A DNA stretch of 8,077 nucleotides, taken from the NCBI GenBank assembly GCA_934434905.1, contig CAKSAI010000133.1, positions 1 through 8,077 on the forward strand, in the 5' to 3' direction. The notes beneath the pieces are model-generated. The model did not search any database, had not been told where the DNA came from, and saw only the letters and a list, made by a program, of their open reading frames with translations. Below are positions 1 through 6,401 of the stretch, piece after piece (position 1 is the stretch's first letter; every line of letters starts with the position of its first letter). Position numbers and translations under genes: made by a program. The DNA comes from an uncultured Lachnospiraceae bacterium. Lineage in GTDB: Bacteria > Bacillota > Clostridia > Lachnospirales > Lachnospiraceae.

Positions 1-2
1 GT

Positions 3-323
3 GTAACGGCACTGATTTACTGTACAAGAAGCGAACAGCCGGTAAAAATGTCAATTCATTATTGCCGAAAGTGTGACCGGTACTACATTAACGCACAATC
101 ATATCAGCAATATGCAGAAAAATATGGGTTGCCAATGCTAAGAGTCACAACATGGAAGAATCATTTTGGAAATGGTGATTACAGCGAGTGGAATAAGGAA
201 AGCGAGTTGGCGGCATACGGTTATTCAGCTAGTGAAAATAATGGAGCGATAGATTCAGATCGGCAACGACTATTAGCTGATTTAGTGGACAGTGGACTTA
301 TGACAAATTTATTCAGATCATGA
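3..323 (+). CDS. 3' end of a CxxC-containing protein of unknown function, probably cut short at its C-terminus
   Basis: The frame is open from the first complete codon at position 3, so the gene most likely starts before the window; the ATG at 48 has no good ribosome site and is probably internal. The visible part has a CxxC knuckle (YCRKCDRYYI, codons from about 60) and then a run reading like ESELAAYGYSASE, followed by DSDRQRLLADLVDSGLM. This resembles a C-terminal module I recall from many clostridial proteins of unknown function (a pattern like GYNV, then an ER.x.I-type helix, then D.GIM). In those the module goes on with a short helix ending in a YL..F-like stretch. Here it breaks off after GLMT and ends in NLFRS and a stop read from the neighbouring binding-protein sequence in a different frame. 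The function is unknown. The CxxC could belong to a zinc ribbon, but no second pair is visible. It does not look related to the transport genes downstream. Confidence 0.5.
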   Translation, partial: VTALIYCTRSEQPVKMSIHYCRKCDRYYINAQSYQQYAEKYGLPMLRVTTWKNHFGNGDYSEWNKESELAAYGYSASENNGAIDSDRQRLLADLVDSGLMTNLFRS

Positions 324-1036
324 AAGATTTTAAAGCAGAGACGAATGCAGATTATGTATGTTCTTTCTTTGATTATGCAGAATTTTCGGCGATGTGGGGA
401 GTGGAAGGCCCGATACATTATGACGGTAAAGAATATACCAGTAATTTAAAAGACAGTACATTTATCAGTACAACCCAGACCATTGCTGACTTAATCAATA
501 CAGATCATTTACTTGCAAGGTATAAACCGGAAGAGTTTGATCAGGGTAAGATTTTATTCTCAGCCGGAAGCGCAATTTATGCACGTCGTCAGAATGCATA
601 TTTCGGAAATTTAAAGAGTGCGGGCTCCTTACAGGTGGTTCCAATGCCGACTGTAGAGGGCGAGAAGGAATATGTTCAATTCCTTGAAATGGAAGCGTAT
701 GGAATTCCGAAGGGTGCAAAGAATGCTGCTGCTGTTCCATATTTCCTGCGTTTCTTCTTGGATAGAACGAATTATGATATGGATTCTTTCTTTGCAAGCA
801 GCCAGGCGGAAGAAGTCTATGATCACTGCATGCAGTCGAAAAATAAACTCTGGTCTACACTATATGGCAAAGAGTATGGGTTTTATGATGATGATACCAC
901 ACAGGATTCATTCGCAATGGCTTTGCTTGGTGCAACAGGAGCACAGGTTCAAACTGCAATCGATAGTAATGCATCGGTGGTGGAACAGAGAATCCAGCGT
1001 TACAATGAGCAGCTTGAAACGGTAAGGGGGCAGTAA
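281..1036 (+). pseudogene. C-terminal remnant of an ABC transporter extracellular solute-binding protein
   Basis: The frame opens at 281 after a TGA at 278-280. It gives SGQWTYDKFIQIMKDF, the W-T-x-[DE]-x-F helix found in the middle of carbohydrate-binding proteins of ABC importers. Further on is a G-K-I-L-F-S-A-G stretch, a QVVPMPTVEG loop (matching the family's PLP-like loop) and GIPKGAKNAAAVPYFLRFFLD (matching the family's gIpKgaKNp.AA..Fl.y). The end, around RIQRYNEQLETVRGQ, is a normal family C-terminus. Only about 251 codons remain of a family that is usually 430-500 residues. The signal peptide and the whole first lobe are missing, and their place is taken by an unrelated reading frame. 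The only early ATG (320) has no Shine-Dalgarno sequence, so translation is doubtful and an exported, working binding protein is very unlikely. The intact protein would bind a sugar or oligosaccharide outside the membrane. It stops 27 bases before the beta-helix gene. Confidence 0.75.
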
Positions 1037-1050
1037 AGAATTACGTACCC

Positions 1051-1058
1051 AAAGGAGG
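1051..1058 (+). promoter_or_regulatory. Strong ribosome binding site for the beta-helix lipoprotein
   Basis: AAAGGAGG lies 5 bases before the ATG at 1064 and is nearly a full match to the 16S rRNA tail. It fixes the start of the beta-helix gene and is among the strongest translation signals in the window. Confidence 0.8.
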
Positions 1059-1063
1059 ATGTT

Positions 1064-2611
1064 ATGGGACACATACCGAGAAAAAGGTTCTTGAATAAAA
1101 AAAGGACGATCCAATATATGGCAATTTTTGCATCCGCAGTTTTTATTTTCGGATTGACAGCCTGTGGCGAAGTAAAAGAGACGGCAGGAGAACTGACTGC
1201 TGAAAGCAGTATCGAGATCCCGCGAGAAGATTATCAAGAGATTCGTCCGGAAGGAAACCGTTCTAATATTATGAATCCGTTAATTGGAGGGGCAGACGGT
1301 GAAGCGGAGGTAAGGCGCAATGCAATCCTTAAAGCAGCGGATACGCTTTCAATAGAGGGAACAACCTATTATATTTCAACAGCAGGTGATGACCTAAATG
1401 ATGGTCTGACTCCGGAAACGGCGTTCCGTTCAATTGACGTATTGAAGTGGCTGCCCGTGAAAGAGGGAGATGCAGTGCTTTTGGAAAGAGGCTCTATCTT
1501 TCGGGTAACAGAAGCCATCTCTGCCGTCAGTGGTGTAACATATGGAGCATACGGAGAAGGAGAAAAGCCATGTATTTATGGCTCGCCAAAAAACTATGCA
1601 GATTCTTCTATGTGGCAACCAAGCAGAATGAAGAATGTATGGAAGCTGGATTTCGGTTATGGGGATGCGGGGAACATTGTGTTCAACCATGGGGAATATG
1701 TGGGAGTTAAGAAATTGGTGGGTCTCAACCAGCTGAAGAATAAGGGGGATTTCTATCACAATGAAATGGATGGCATTCTCTATCTCTACTGTGATGAGGG
1801 AAATCCGGGAAATCAGTATGAAGACATTGAAATCTCACCACTGGTTAACCTGTTTTATCTAGATGTTGCAGTTTCCGGTGTTACGATTGACAACTGGTGC
1901 TTTAAGTATAGTGGTGCATTTGCCGTCAGCGGTGTTCAGGCAAATACCGGAATTACTATTACAAACTGTGAAATTGGGTATATTGGAGGTTCCAAACTTG
2001 ACTTGAGTATACGCTATGGAAACGGAATCCAATTCTGGAATGGAACCGGAGATACAGAGGTGAGAAACTGCTGGATCTATCAGATATATGATACAGCATT
2101 GACATTCCAGGGCAATAGCCATAAGTCATACAAGAATATCACATTCTCAGATAATCTGTTGGAATACAATGATATGGATATTGAAATCTGGGATGAAGGT
2201 GAGAATTTTACAATTGAAGATTTGGTTATTGAAAATAATATTATGCGATTTAATTCGAAAGGCTGGGGGACGAGAACGGAAGATTCCGGAAATCGTGGCG
2301 GAGCTGCCTGCTTCAAGTTCAAACTGGGAAACTGTAAGTCTGTGACAGGTCAGATAAAGAATAATGTATTTGACTGTCCGAATTATACGGCAGTTTACTG
2401 TATTACATCTTCGAACGGTGGATTTGCACTAACGGTATCAGATAATACCATTTATGCAAACAATGATCGCGGAAACGAAGAAGTGATGCGTTGCGGTAAG
2501 ATGGTGGATAATAAAAATCCAGATGCAGTGAAAGCAATCAATGAAGTACAGCTTCTGCAGGCATTTAAGACTTTTGACGCTTCACCAAAGAAAGTACAAT
2601 GGATGGAATAA
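1064..2611 (+). CDS. Lipoprotein with right-handed parallel beta-helix, putative polysaccharide-active or -binding protein
   Basis: The product is 515 residues. The N-terminus has basic residues (RKRFLNKKR), a hydrophobic core and a lipobox, L-T-A-C-G, with the acylated Cys at residue 34, so the protein should be anchored to the outer face of the membrane. Residues 101-125 read YYISTAGDDLNDGLTPETAF, the entry motif of many secreted parallel beta-helix proteins (YYVSPsGsDsNdGt.petaf). It is followed by GDAVLLERGSIFR (residues 135-147), the usual first helix turn. From about 265 to 465 there are short beta-strand repeats of the form ITITNCEIGYIGG, TEVRNCWIYQI, ITFSDNLLEYN and LVIENNIMRFN, which stack into the solenoid. 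Such folds occur in pectate and alginate lyases, mannuronan epimerases and glycoside hydrolases. I cannot pick out a catalytic set, so the substrate and activity are open. Sitting directly upstream of a carbohydrate importer, it may trim or hold the glycan to be imported. The start is supported by a strong ribosome site. Confidence 0.82.
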   Translation: MGHIPRKRFLNKKRTIQYMAIFASAVFIFGLTACGEVKETAGELTAESSIEIPREDYQEIRPEGNRSNIMNPLIGGADGEAEVRRNAILKAADTLSIEGTTYYISTAGDDLNDGLTPETAFRSIDVLKWLPVKEGDAVLLERGSIFRVTEAISAVSGVTYGAYGEGEKPCIYGSPKNYADSSMWQPSRMKNVWKLDFGYGDAGNIVFNHGEYVGVKKLVGLNQLKNKGDFYHNEMDGILYLYCDEGNPGNQYEDIEISPLVNLFYLDVAVSGVTIDNWCFKYSGAFAVSGVQANTGITITNCEIGYIGGSKLDLSIRYGNGIQFWNGTGDTEVRNCWIYQIYDTALTFQGNSHKSYKNITFSDNLLEYNDMDIEIWDEGENFTIEDLVIENNIMRFNSKGWGTRTEDSGNRGGAACFKFKLGNCKSVTGQIKNNVFDCPNYTAVYCITSSNGGFALTVSDNTIYANNDRGNEEVMRCGKMVDNKNPDAVKAINEVQLLQAFKTFDASPKKVQWME

Positions 2612-2619
2612 GCCATACA

Positions 2620-2625
2620 GGGAGG
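2620..2625 (+). promoter_or_regulatory. Ribosome binding site that sets a GTG start for the large solute-binding protein
   Basis: GGGAGG ends 9 bases before the GTG at 2635. Starting there gives a clean signal peptide (MKRIIAFLMSVMLVG). The alternative ATG at 2599 lies inside the preceding gene, has a poor ribosome site and adds twelve non-signal-like residues, so GTG 2635 is preferred. Confidence 0.65.
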
Positions 2626-2634
2626 CTTTGTATA

Positions 2635-2847
2635 GTGAAAAGAATTATTGCATTTTTGATGAGCGTTATGCTTGTTGGTTCTTGTTGCTTTATGATTTCA
2701 AATGCAGAGAAGGATGGAGAAGTTAACGAACAGGACAATCAGCCGGTCAGTCTGGAAATAAAGGAGGATGATGGCACATATGCAGCTTATCTGGCTGCAT
2801 ATAGTGCTTCTCCTATGGCAACAGAGGATTTGAAAGTGATGCCGTAG
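2635..2847 (+). CDS. Signal peptide and N-terminal fragment of the large solute-binding protein
   Basis: The fragment encodes 70 residues from GTG 2635 to the first TAG. It starts with Lys-Arg and a hydrophobic run (IIAFLMSVMLVG). Two processing routes are possible. One is a lipobox-like V-G-S-C with Cys at residue 17, which would make it a lipoprotein, as most Gram-positive binding proteins are. The other is signal peptidase I cleavage after S-N-A near residue 24. A short charged linker follows, and then a TYAAYLAAYSASP stretch like the Y..YL..Y...P segment that opens the mature part of this family. It begins 24 bases after the beta-helix gene stop. Alone it has no evident function; it is the head of the interrupted gene. 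Confidence 0.6.
   Translation: MKRIIAFLMSVMLVGSCCFMISNAEKDGEVNEQDNQPVSLEIKEDDGTYAAYLAAYSASPMATEDLKVMP
2778..2802 (+). repeat. Perfect 9-base inverted repeat with 7-base loop
   Basis: ATATGCAGC at 2778-2786 is the exact reverse complement of GCTGCATAT at 2794-2802, with loop TTATCTG. It falls in the codons for the Tyr-Ala-Ala-Tyr-Leu-Ala-Ala-Tyr stretch, so it may simply follow from that near-repeat of residues. There is no T tract after it, so it is not an intrinsic terminator. It lies about 45 bases upstream of the tandem TAG codons and could have helped cause replication slippage or a deletion there. Confidence 0.6.
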
Positions 2848-2853
2848 ACATAG
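2845..2853 (+). other. Tandem in-frame TAG codons in the solute-binding protein gene
   Basis: The codons read CCG TAG ACA TAG TTG. Each TAG is one C-to-T change from the glutamine codon CAG, so the undamaged text could have been Pro-Gln-Thr-Gln-Leu. Neighbouring genes end in both TAA and TAG (the second permease ends in TAG), so TAG works here as a normal stop and a genome-wide recoding is not suggested. Confidence 0.85.
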
Positions 2854-5448
2854 TTGGCAAACAGTTCTTATAGCTTTGAAGTAGAAGCACCGGAAAATGG
2901 ATTTTATAATTTAGGGATAACTTATGTTCCGACAGATGAAGCAATGACAGATATTGAGCTGGGGCTTAAGATTGACGGAGAATATCCCTATTCAGCAGCG
3001 GAGTCCTTTTCGTTTCCACGTATGTGGATGGATGCTGATTCGAAGAAAGATCAGGATGATTATGGGAATGAATTTGCTTCTCAGCAGATTCCGTATGATG
3101 ATTTTTATTTTAATACAGCACTTAACAGGGATTCCGAAACGGGAGAGAAGTATTTATTCCATCTGACCAAGGGAATCCATCAGATTGAACTGGTTCCGAT
3201 AAAGGGAGAATTGAAGATTAAAGAAATTTCTTTTATGTCACCGGAGAATCCGGCAGATTACAGCCGGCCGGAAGCGTCAGCAAAGTATTATGATGGAGAA
3301 CCGATCATTTTAGAAGGTGAAGACGCAGATATCAAATCAAGCTATTTTCTTGCAGGAAAATCGGATAATGCATCGGTAAAAGTGACACCACATGATCCGA
3401 AAGTCAATAAGGTCAATTATATTGGCGGCGGTACATGGAAAGAAATTGGAGATACTCTTGTATGGAAAACAGAAAGGCTTCAGGAAGGATACTATCAGAT
3501 TGGATTTTCCTTTCGCCAGAATTCTGTCATTGGTGGAAAGACATACAGAACTCTGACAATTGATGGCGAGATTCCATTCAAGGAGGCACAGGCCATTGGG
3601 TTTACTTATGATGATGACTGGCAGCAAAAAATATATGCTGATGAAAATGACGAGCCATACCTGATCTATCTTTCGGAGGGAGAACATCAGATTGCACTAC
3701 AGGTTACACCGGGAGAGACAGCTGATGTCCGTACTCTGCTGATGGAGGCTGTAGCAGAGATCGGTGAACTGTACATAGACATATCAGTTATTACCGGTGA
3801 AAAGGTTGATACCTACCGAGACTACGAATTATTTAAGAAGATTCCGGATATGGAAGAGCGTTTAAATACCATTCGTGAGAAATTGATAAGATCAGGAGAA
3901 CGTCTTCTGGAAGTGACAGGAGAAAAAAGTGGTTCGAATTATTCGGTTATCATGAACATGGTGGAAGTTATTGATCAAATGATGGATAACAAATATGAAG
4001 CACACAGATATAAAGGTTATTATTACCAGACTTACTGCTCTTTGTCCTCCGTTTTACAGGATCTTCGCAGTATGCCGTTGGCACTGGACAAAATCGTGCT
4101 TACCAGATTGGAAGAAGATGAACCCTTTGAGACAGTAAATATATTTGGAAGAATTCATTTTTCCGTACAAAGATTTTTTTATTCTTTTTTCAAAAATTAT
4201 AATGGAGTGTCCAACTCAGATGACGCAGACAGCATTACTATCTGGGTAAACTGGGGACGCGATCAGGCACAGGTATTGGGCTCTCTGGTGAAACGTTCTT
4301 TTACGCCGAAGACCGGAATTGAGGTAAATATCAATCTGACAAATGCAAGTATCATTCAAGCAACCTTGTCTGGAAATGGTCCGGATGTAATTTTACAGCA
4401 TTCCAGGTCGGAACCTGTCAATCTTGCCATGAGAGGGGTGCTGTATGATCTATCTCAGTTTGAGGATTGTGAGGAGGTGTTAGAACGTTTTCAGGAGGGT
4501 GCAGAGCTTCCTTATCAGTATGAAGATGGGCTATATGCATTACCGGATACCCAGACCTTTTATATGATGTTTTATCGGAAAGATATTTTGAAGGAGTATG
4601 GCATAGAAGTCCCGACAACATGGGAGGAATTTGAGGAAGCTTGTAAACTTTTGGCACGTCATAACATGACTGTATGGATGCAAAATACGCCTGCTACCAG
4701 TCTGGCGCAGACAAATGCGGGTGTGGGAAGTAACAATCTGTACCCAAGTATGTTGTTGCAGAGAGGACTGTCTCTTTATGAAGAAGGTGGAAAGAGTACC
4801 GCCCTGTTGAGTTCAGGGAGCATGGAAACCTTTGAATATTGGACGAATTATTATACCAAATTGAAATTGCCGGTTACATTAGATTTTTATAATCGTTTTC
4901 GTGTTGGTACGACGCCGATTGGCATTATGCCCTATACCCTGTATACGACTCTGAAAGTAGCAGCACCGGAAATTGATGGACTTTGGGGAATGACTGAGAT
5001 TCCGGGTACGGTTCGTGTGGATGGTGAAGTTTCTCATGCTTCATCCGGAGGTGGAACAGGATGTGCGATTTTAAAACAGTCTGAAAATCCAAAGGCAGCC
5101 TGGGAATTTTTAAAATGGTGGACATCAGCAGACACACAGCGTACATTTTCCAATGATATAGAGTCTATCATTGGTCCTTCTGGAAGGGTTGCTCTTGCAA
5201 ATGTGGAAGCTATTTCTTCACTTGCATGGGATGACGGTATGCTGGAGGAGATTCTGAAGGCATGGGATAATGTGGAAGAGATACCAGAATATCCGGGAAG
5301 CTATTATGTCTCCAGATCGATCTATCAGAGTTTCTGGAATGTGGTCAATGATCGACAAAATACGAAGAATATGATGATGCGCTTTGGCAGGGAAGCAGAT
5401 GAAGAAATTGCAAGGAAATGGAAGCAGTATCAGGGACGAGGAAATTAG
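2854..5448 (+). CDS. Body of a very large carbohydrate-type extracellular solute-binding protein with two N-terminal jelly-roll-like modules
   Basis: This is 864 codons counted from TTG 2854, which is probably not a real start. Module 1 (about 2863-3240) and module 2 (about 3301-3760) share a layout: a strand with G-[FY]-Y, then IDGE.P[YF], then an aromatic F-x-x-x-W or F-x-Y segment, then L-[TS]-x-G-x-H-Q-I-x-L. They look like duplicated glycan-binding jelly-rolls. A helical linker follows (about 3780-4200, starting near TGEKVDTYRDY). The binding-protein domain runs from ITIWVNWGRDQAQV (4234) to the end. Its family marks include FTPKTGIEVNI, GNGPDVIL, PVNLAMRGVLYDLSQF, LPDTQTFYMMFYRKDIL, VPTTWEEFEEA, SSGGGTGCAILKQSENPKAAWEFLKWW and a C-terminal READEEIARKWKQY. 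The expected role is to capture an oligosaccharide on the cell surface and pass it to the two permeases encoded next. The permease gene begins 16 bases later. The domain itself shows no further breaks; only its connection to a signal peptide is lost. Confidence 0.8.
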   Translation: MANSSYSFEVEAPENGFYNLGITYVPTDEAMTDIELGLKIDGEYPYSAAESFSFPRMWMDADSKKDQDDYGNEFASQQIPYDDFYFNTALNRDSETGEKYLFHLTKGIHQIELVPIKGELKIKEISFMSPENPADYSRPEASAKYYDGEPIILEGEDADIKSSYFLAGKSDNASVKVTPHDPKVNKVNYIGGGTWKEIGDTLVWKTERLQEGYYQIGFSFRQNSVIGGKTYRTLTIDGEIPFKEAQAIGFTYDDDWQQKIYADENDEPYLIYLSEGEHQIALQVTPGETADVRTLLMEAVAEIGELYIDISVITGEKVDTYRDYELFKKIPDMEERLNTIREKLIRSGERLLEVTGEKSGSNYSVIMNMVEVIDQMMDNKYEAHRYKGYYYQTYCSLSSVLQDLRSMPLALDKIVLTRLEEDEPFETVNIFGRIHFSVQRFFYSFFKNYNGVSNSDDADSITIWVNWGRDQAQVLGSLVKRSFTPKTGIEVNINLTNASIIQATLSGNGPDVILQHSRSEPVNLAMRGVLYDLSQFEDCEEVLERFQEGAELPYQYEDGLYALPDTQTFYMMFYRKDILKEYGIEVPTTWEEFEEACKLLARHNMTVWMQNTPATSLAQTNAGVGSNNLYPSMLLQRGLSLYEEGGKSTALLSSGSMETFEYWTNYYTKLKLPVTLDFYNRFRVGTTPIGIMPYTLYTTLKVAAPEIDGLWGMTEIPGTVRVDGEVSHASSGGGTGCAILKQSENPKAAWEFLKWWTSADTQRTFSNDIESIIGPSGRVALANVEAISSLAWDDGMLEEILKAWDNVEEIPEYPGSYYVSRSIYQSFWNVVNDRQNTKNMMMRFGREADEEIARKWKQYQGRGN

Positions 5449-5452
5449 AAAT

Positions 5453-5456
5453 GAGG
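5453..5456 (+). promoter_or_regulatory. Ribosome binding site that decides the start of the first permease
   Basis: GAGG lies 8 bases before ATG 5465. This favours 5465 over the in-frame ATG at 5384, which would overlap the solute-binding gene by 65 bases and add 27 residues not typical of the family. Confidence 0.55.
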
Positions 5457-5464
5457 TTACAGGA

Positions 5465-6388
5465 ATGGTAGATAAAGCAAAAATAAAAGCTAAACGCAAA
5501 AAAATGAACAAAGAGGACAGAGCATTTTATCTGATGCTGATTCCGTTTCTGGGAGCTTTTCTGTTGTTTAATATTTTGCCTGTACTTGCTTCTATGGGAC
5601 TGAGTTTTTTTGACTATGATATGGTCTCAAAACCAATATTTGCTGGATTTTCCAATTATACTCGAATGTTTACCGGAGACGGAGTATTTTGGAAAGTAGT
5701 TGGAACGACCCTGCGCTTTGCTGTGATAGCAGGCCCGGTCAGCTACCTTCTGTCATTCTTCCTCGCGTGGATGATAAACGAATTCTCCACTCCGATCCGG
5801 GTATTTTTAACCTTTGTGTTTTATGTACCGGCGTTGGTTGGAAATGGTTATTTTGTGTGGCAGCTGTTATTTTCCGGTGACAGCTATGCATACCTGAACA
5901 ATCTCCTGATCAGTTTCGGGTTAATTACGGAACCGATCCAGTGGTTTCAGGATACGGCTTATAACTTTACAATCATCATGATAGTCCAGTTGTGGATGAG
6001 CATGGGAGTATCTTTTCTGGCTAATATTGCAGGTTTGCAGAATGTGAACGTTGAACTGTATGAAGCAGGGGCTATTGACGGGATTAAGAACCGCTGGCAG
6101 GAATTGTGGTACATAACGCTTCCGTCCATGAAAAGTATTCTGCTATTTAGTGCCGTCATGCAAATACAGGCAGTGTTTTCCATCAGCTCGGTAATCCAGA
6201 CGCTGGCAGGATATCCGAGTGTGAATAACTCGGTAGATACATTGGTAAGCTATATCGCTGATGTAGGTACCGTCAGATATGAAATGGGTTATGCAGCCAC
6301 ATTGTCCGTATTTTTGTTCATGATGGTATTGATCGTGCGTTATGTGATAGGCGGATTGTTGAATTTAGTGGGCAAGAGCGATCGGTAA
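5465..6388 (+). CDS. ABC carbohydrate importer permease, LplB type
   Basis: The product is 307 residues, the usual length for this family. It is an integral membrane protein with six likely membrane spans at about residues 22-43, 81-103, 112-136, 168-190, 225-243 and 276-299. The first span reads FYLMLIPFLGAFLLFNILPVLAS and is followed by the family's LSFFDYD and the GFSNYTRMF segment. The cytoplasmic EAA loop, where the ATPase docks, is at residues 199-220: YEAGAIDGIKNRWQELWYI and then TLP, with the invariant Glu-Ala and Gly present. It pairs with the next gene to form the transport channel. The gene starts 16 bases after the solute-binding protein stop and ends 13 bases before the second permease, so the two are co-transcribed. 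The substrate is not readable from the sequence, but the partner proteins suggest a saccharide. No ATPase is encoded nearby. The frame shows no damage. Confidence 0.9.
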   Translation: MVDKAKIKAKRKKMNKEDRAFYLMLIPFLGAFLLFNILPVLASMGLSFFDYDMVSKPIFAGFSNYTRMFTGDGVFWKVVGTTLRFAVIAGPVSYLLSFFLAWMINEFSTPIRVFLTFVFYVPALVGNGYFVWQLLFSGDSYAYLNNLLISFGLITEPIQWFQDTAYNFTIIMIVQLWMSMGVSFLANIAGLQNVNVELYEAGAIDGIKNRWQELWYITLPSMKSILLFSAVMQIQAVFSISSVIQTLAGYPSVNNSVDTLVSYIADVGTVRYEMGYAATLSVFLFMMVLIVRYVIGGLLNLVGKSDR

Positions 6389-6390
6389 CT

Positions 6391-6396
6391 GGAGGT
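6391..6396 (+). promoter_or_regulatory. Ribosome binding site of the second permease
   Basis: GGAGGT lies 5 bases before ATG 6402, directly after the stop of the first permease. It supports 6402 as the start and tight stoichiometric expression of the two permeases. Confidence 0.7.
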
Positions 6397-6401
6397 GGAT
6401 T

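Larger units (their letters stand above)
2635..5448 (+). pseudogene. Large (about 937-codon) solute-binding protein gene interrupted by two in-frame TAG codons
   Basis: The signal peptide piece (2635-2847) and the body (2854-5448) are in the same frame, split only by TAG-ACA-TAG at 2845-2853. Together they match a family of very large extracellular solute-binding proteins, about 950-1000 residues, found next to LplB/LplC-type permeases in Lachnospiraceae and Paenibacillus. From memory of that family, the stretch between the end of the signal region and the first jelly-roll is about 50 residues. Here it is about 20-25, so a small deletion may accompany the stops. Frame 3 is open across the same place (2805-2870) and reads GFESDAVDIVGKQFL, so two compensating frameshifts are another explanation. 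No good ribosome site precedes TTG 2854 or the first in-body ATG (2944), and a restart there would lack a signal peptide. Unless the stops are read through or are errors, no exported binding protein would be made. Confidence 0.68.

Noticed and set aside
495..826. Overlapping minus-strand open frames across the solute-binding remnant
   Set aside because: They have no ribosome sites and no recognisable motifs, and the + strand frame has clear family marks over the same bases.
2599..2634. ATG start at 2599 for the large binding protein
   Set aside because: It overlaps the end of the beta-helix gene and puts twelve non-signal-like residues before an otherwise good signal peptide. GTG 2635 has the proper ribosome site.
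2845..2853. TAG as a recoded sense codon (glutamine or pyrrolysine)
   Set aside because: The second permease ends in TAG and the large binding protein itself ends in TAG at a sensible place, other genes use TAA, and no in-frame TAG interrupts the other genes.
4174..4200. T-rich stretch (T7 and T6 runs) as a terminator or programmed slippage site
   Set aside because: There is no GC-rich stem before it and it sits inside a well-conserved coding frame (RFFYSFFKNY) that continues unbroken.
5384..5464. Longer start for the first permease at ATG 5384
   Set aside because: It overlaps the solute-binding gene by 65 bases, lacks a good ribosome site and adds residues not seen in the family. ATG 5465 with GAGG upstream fits better.
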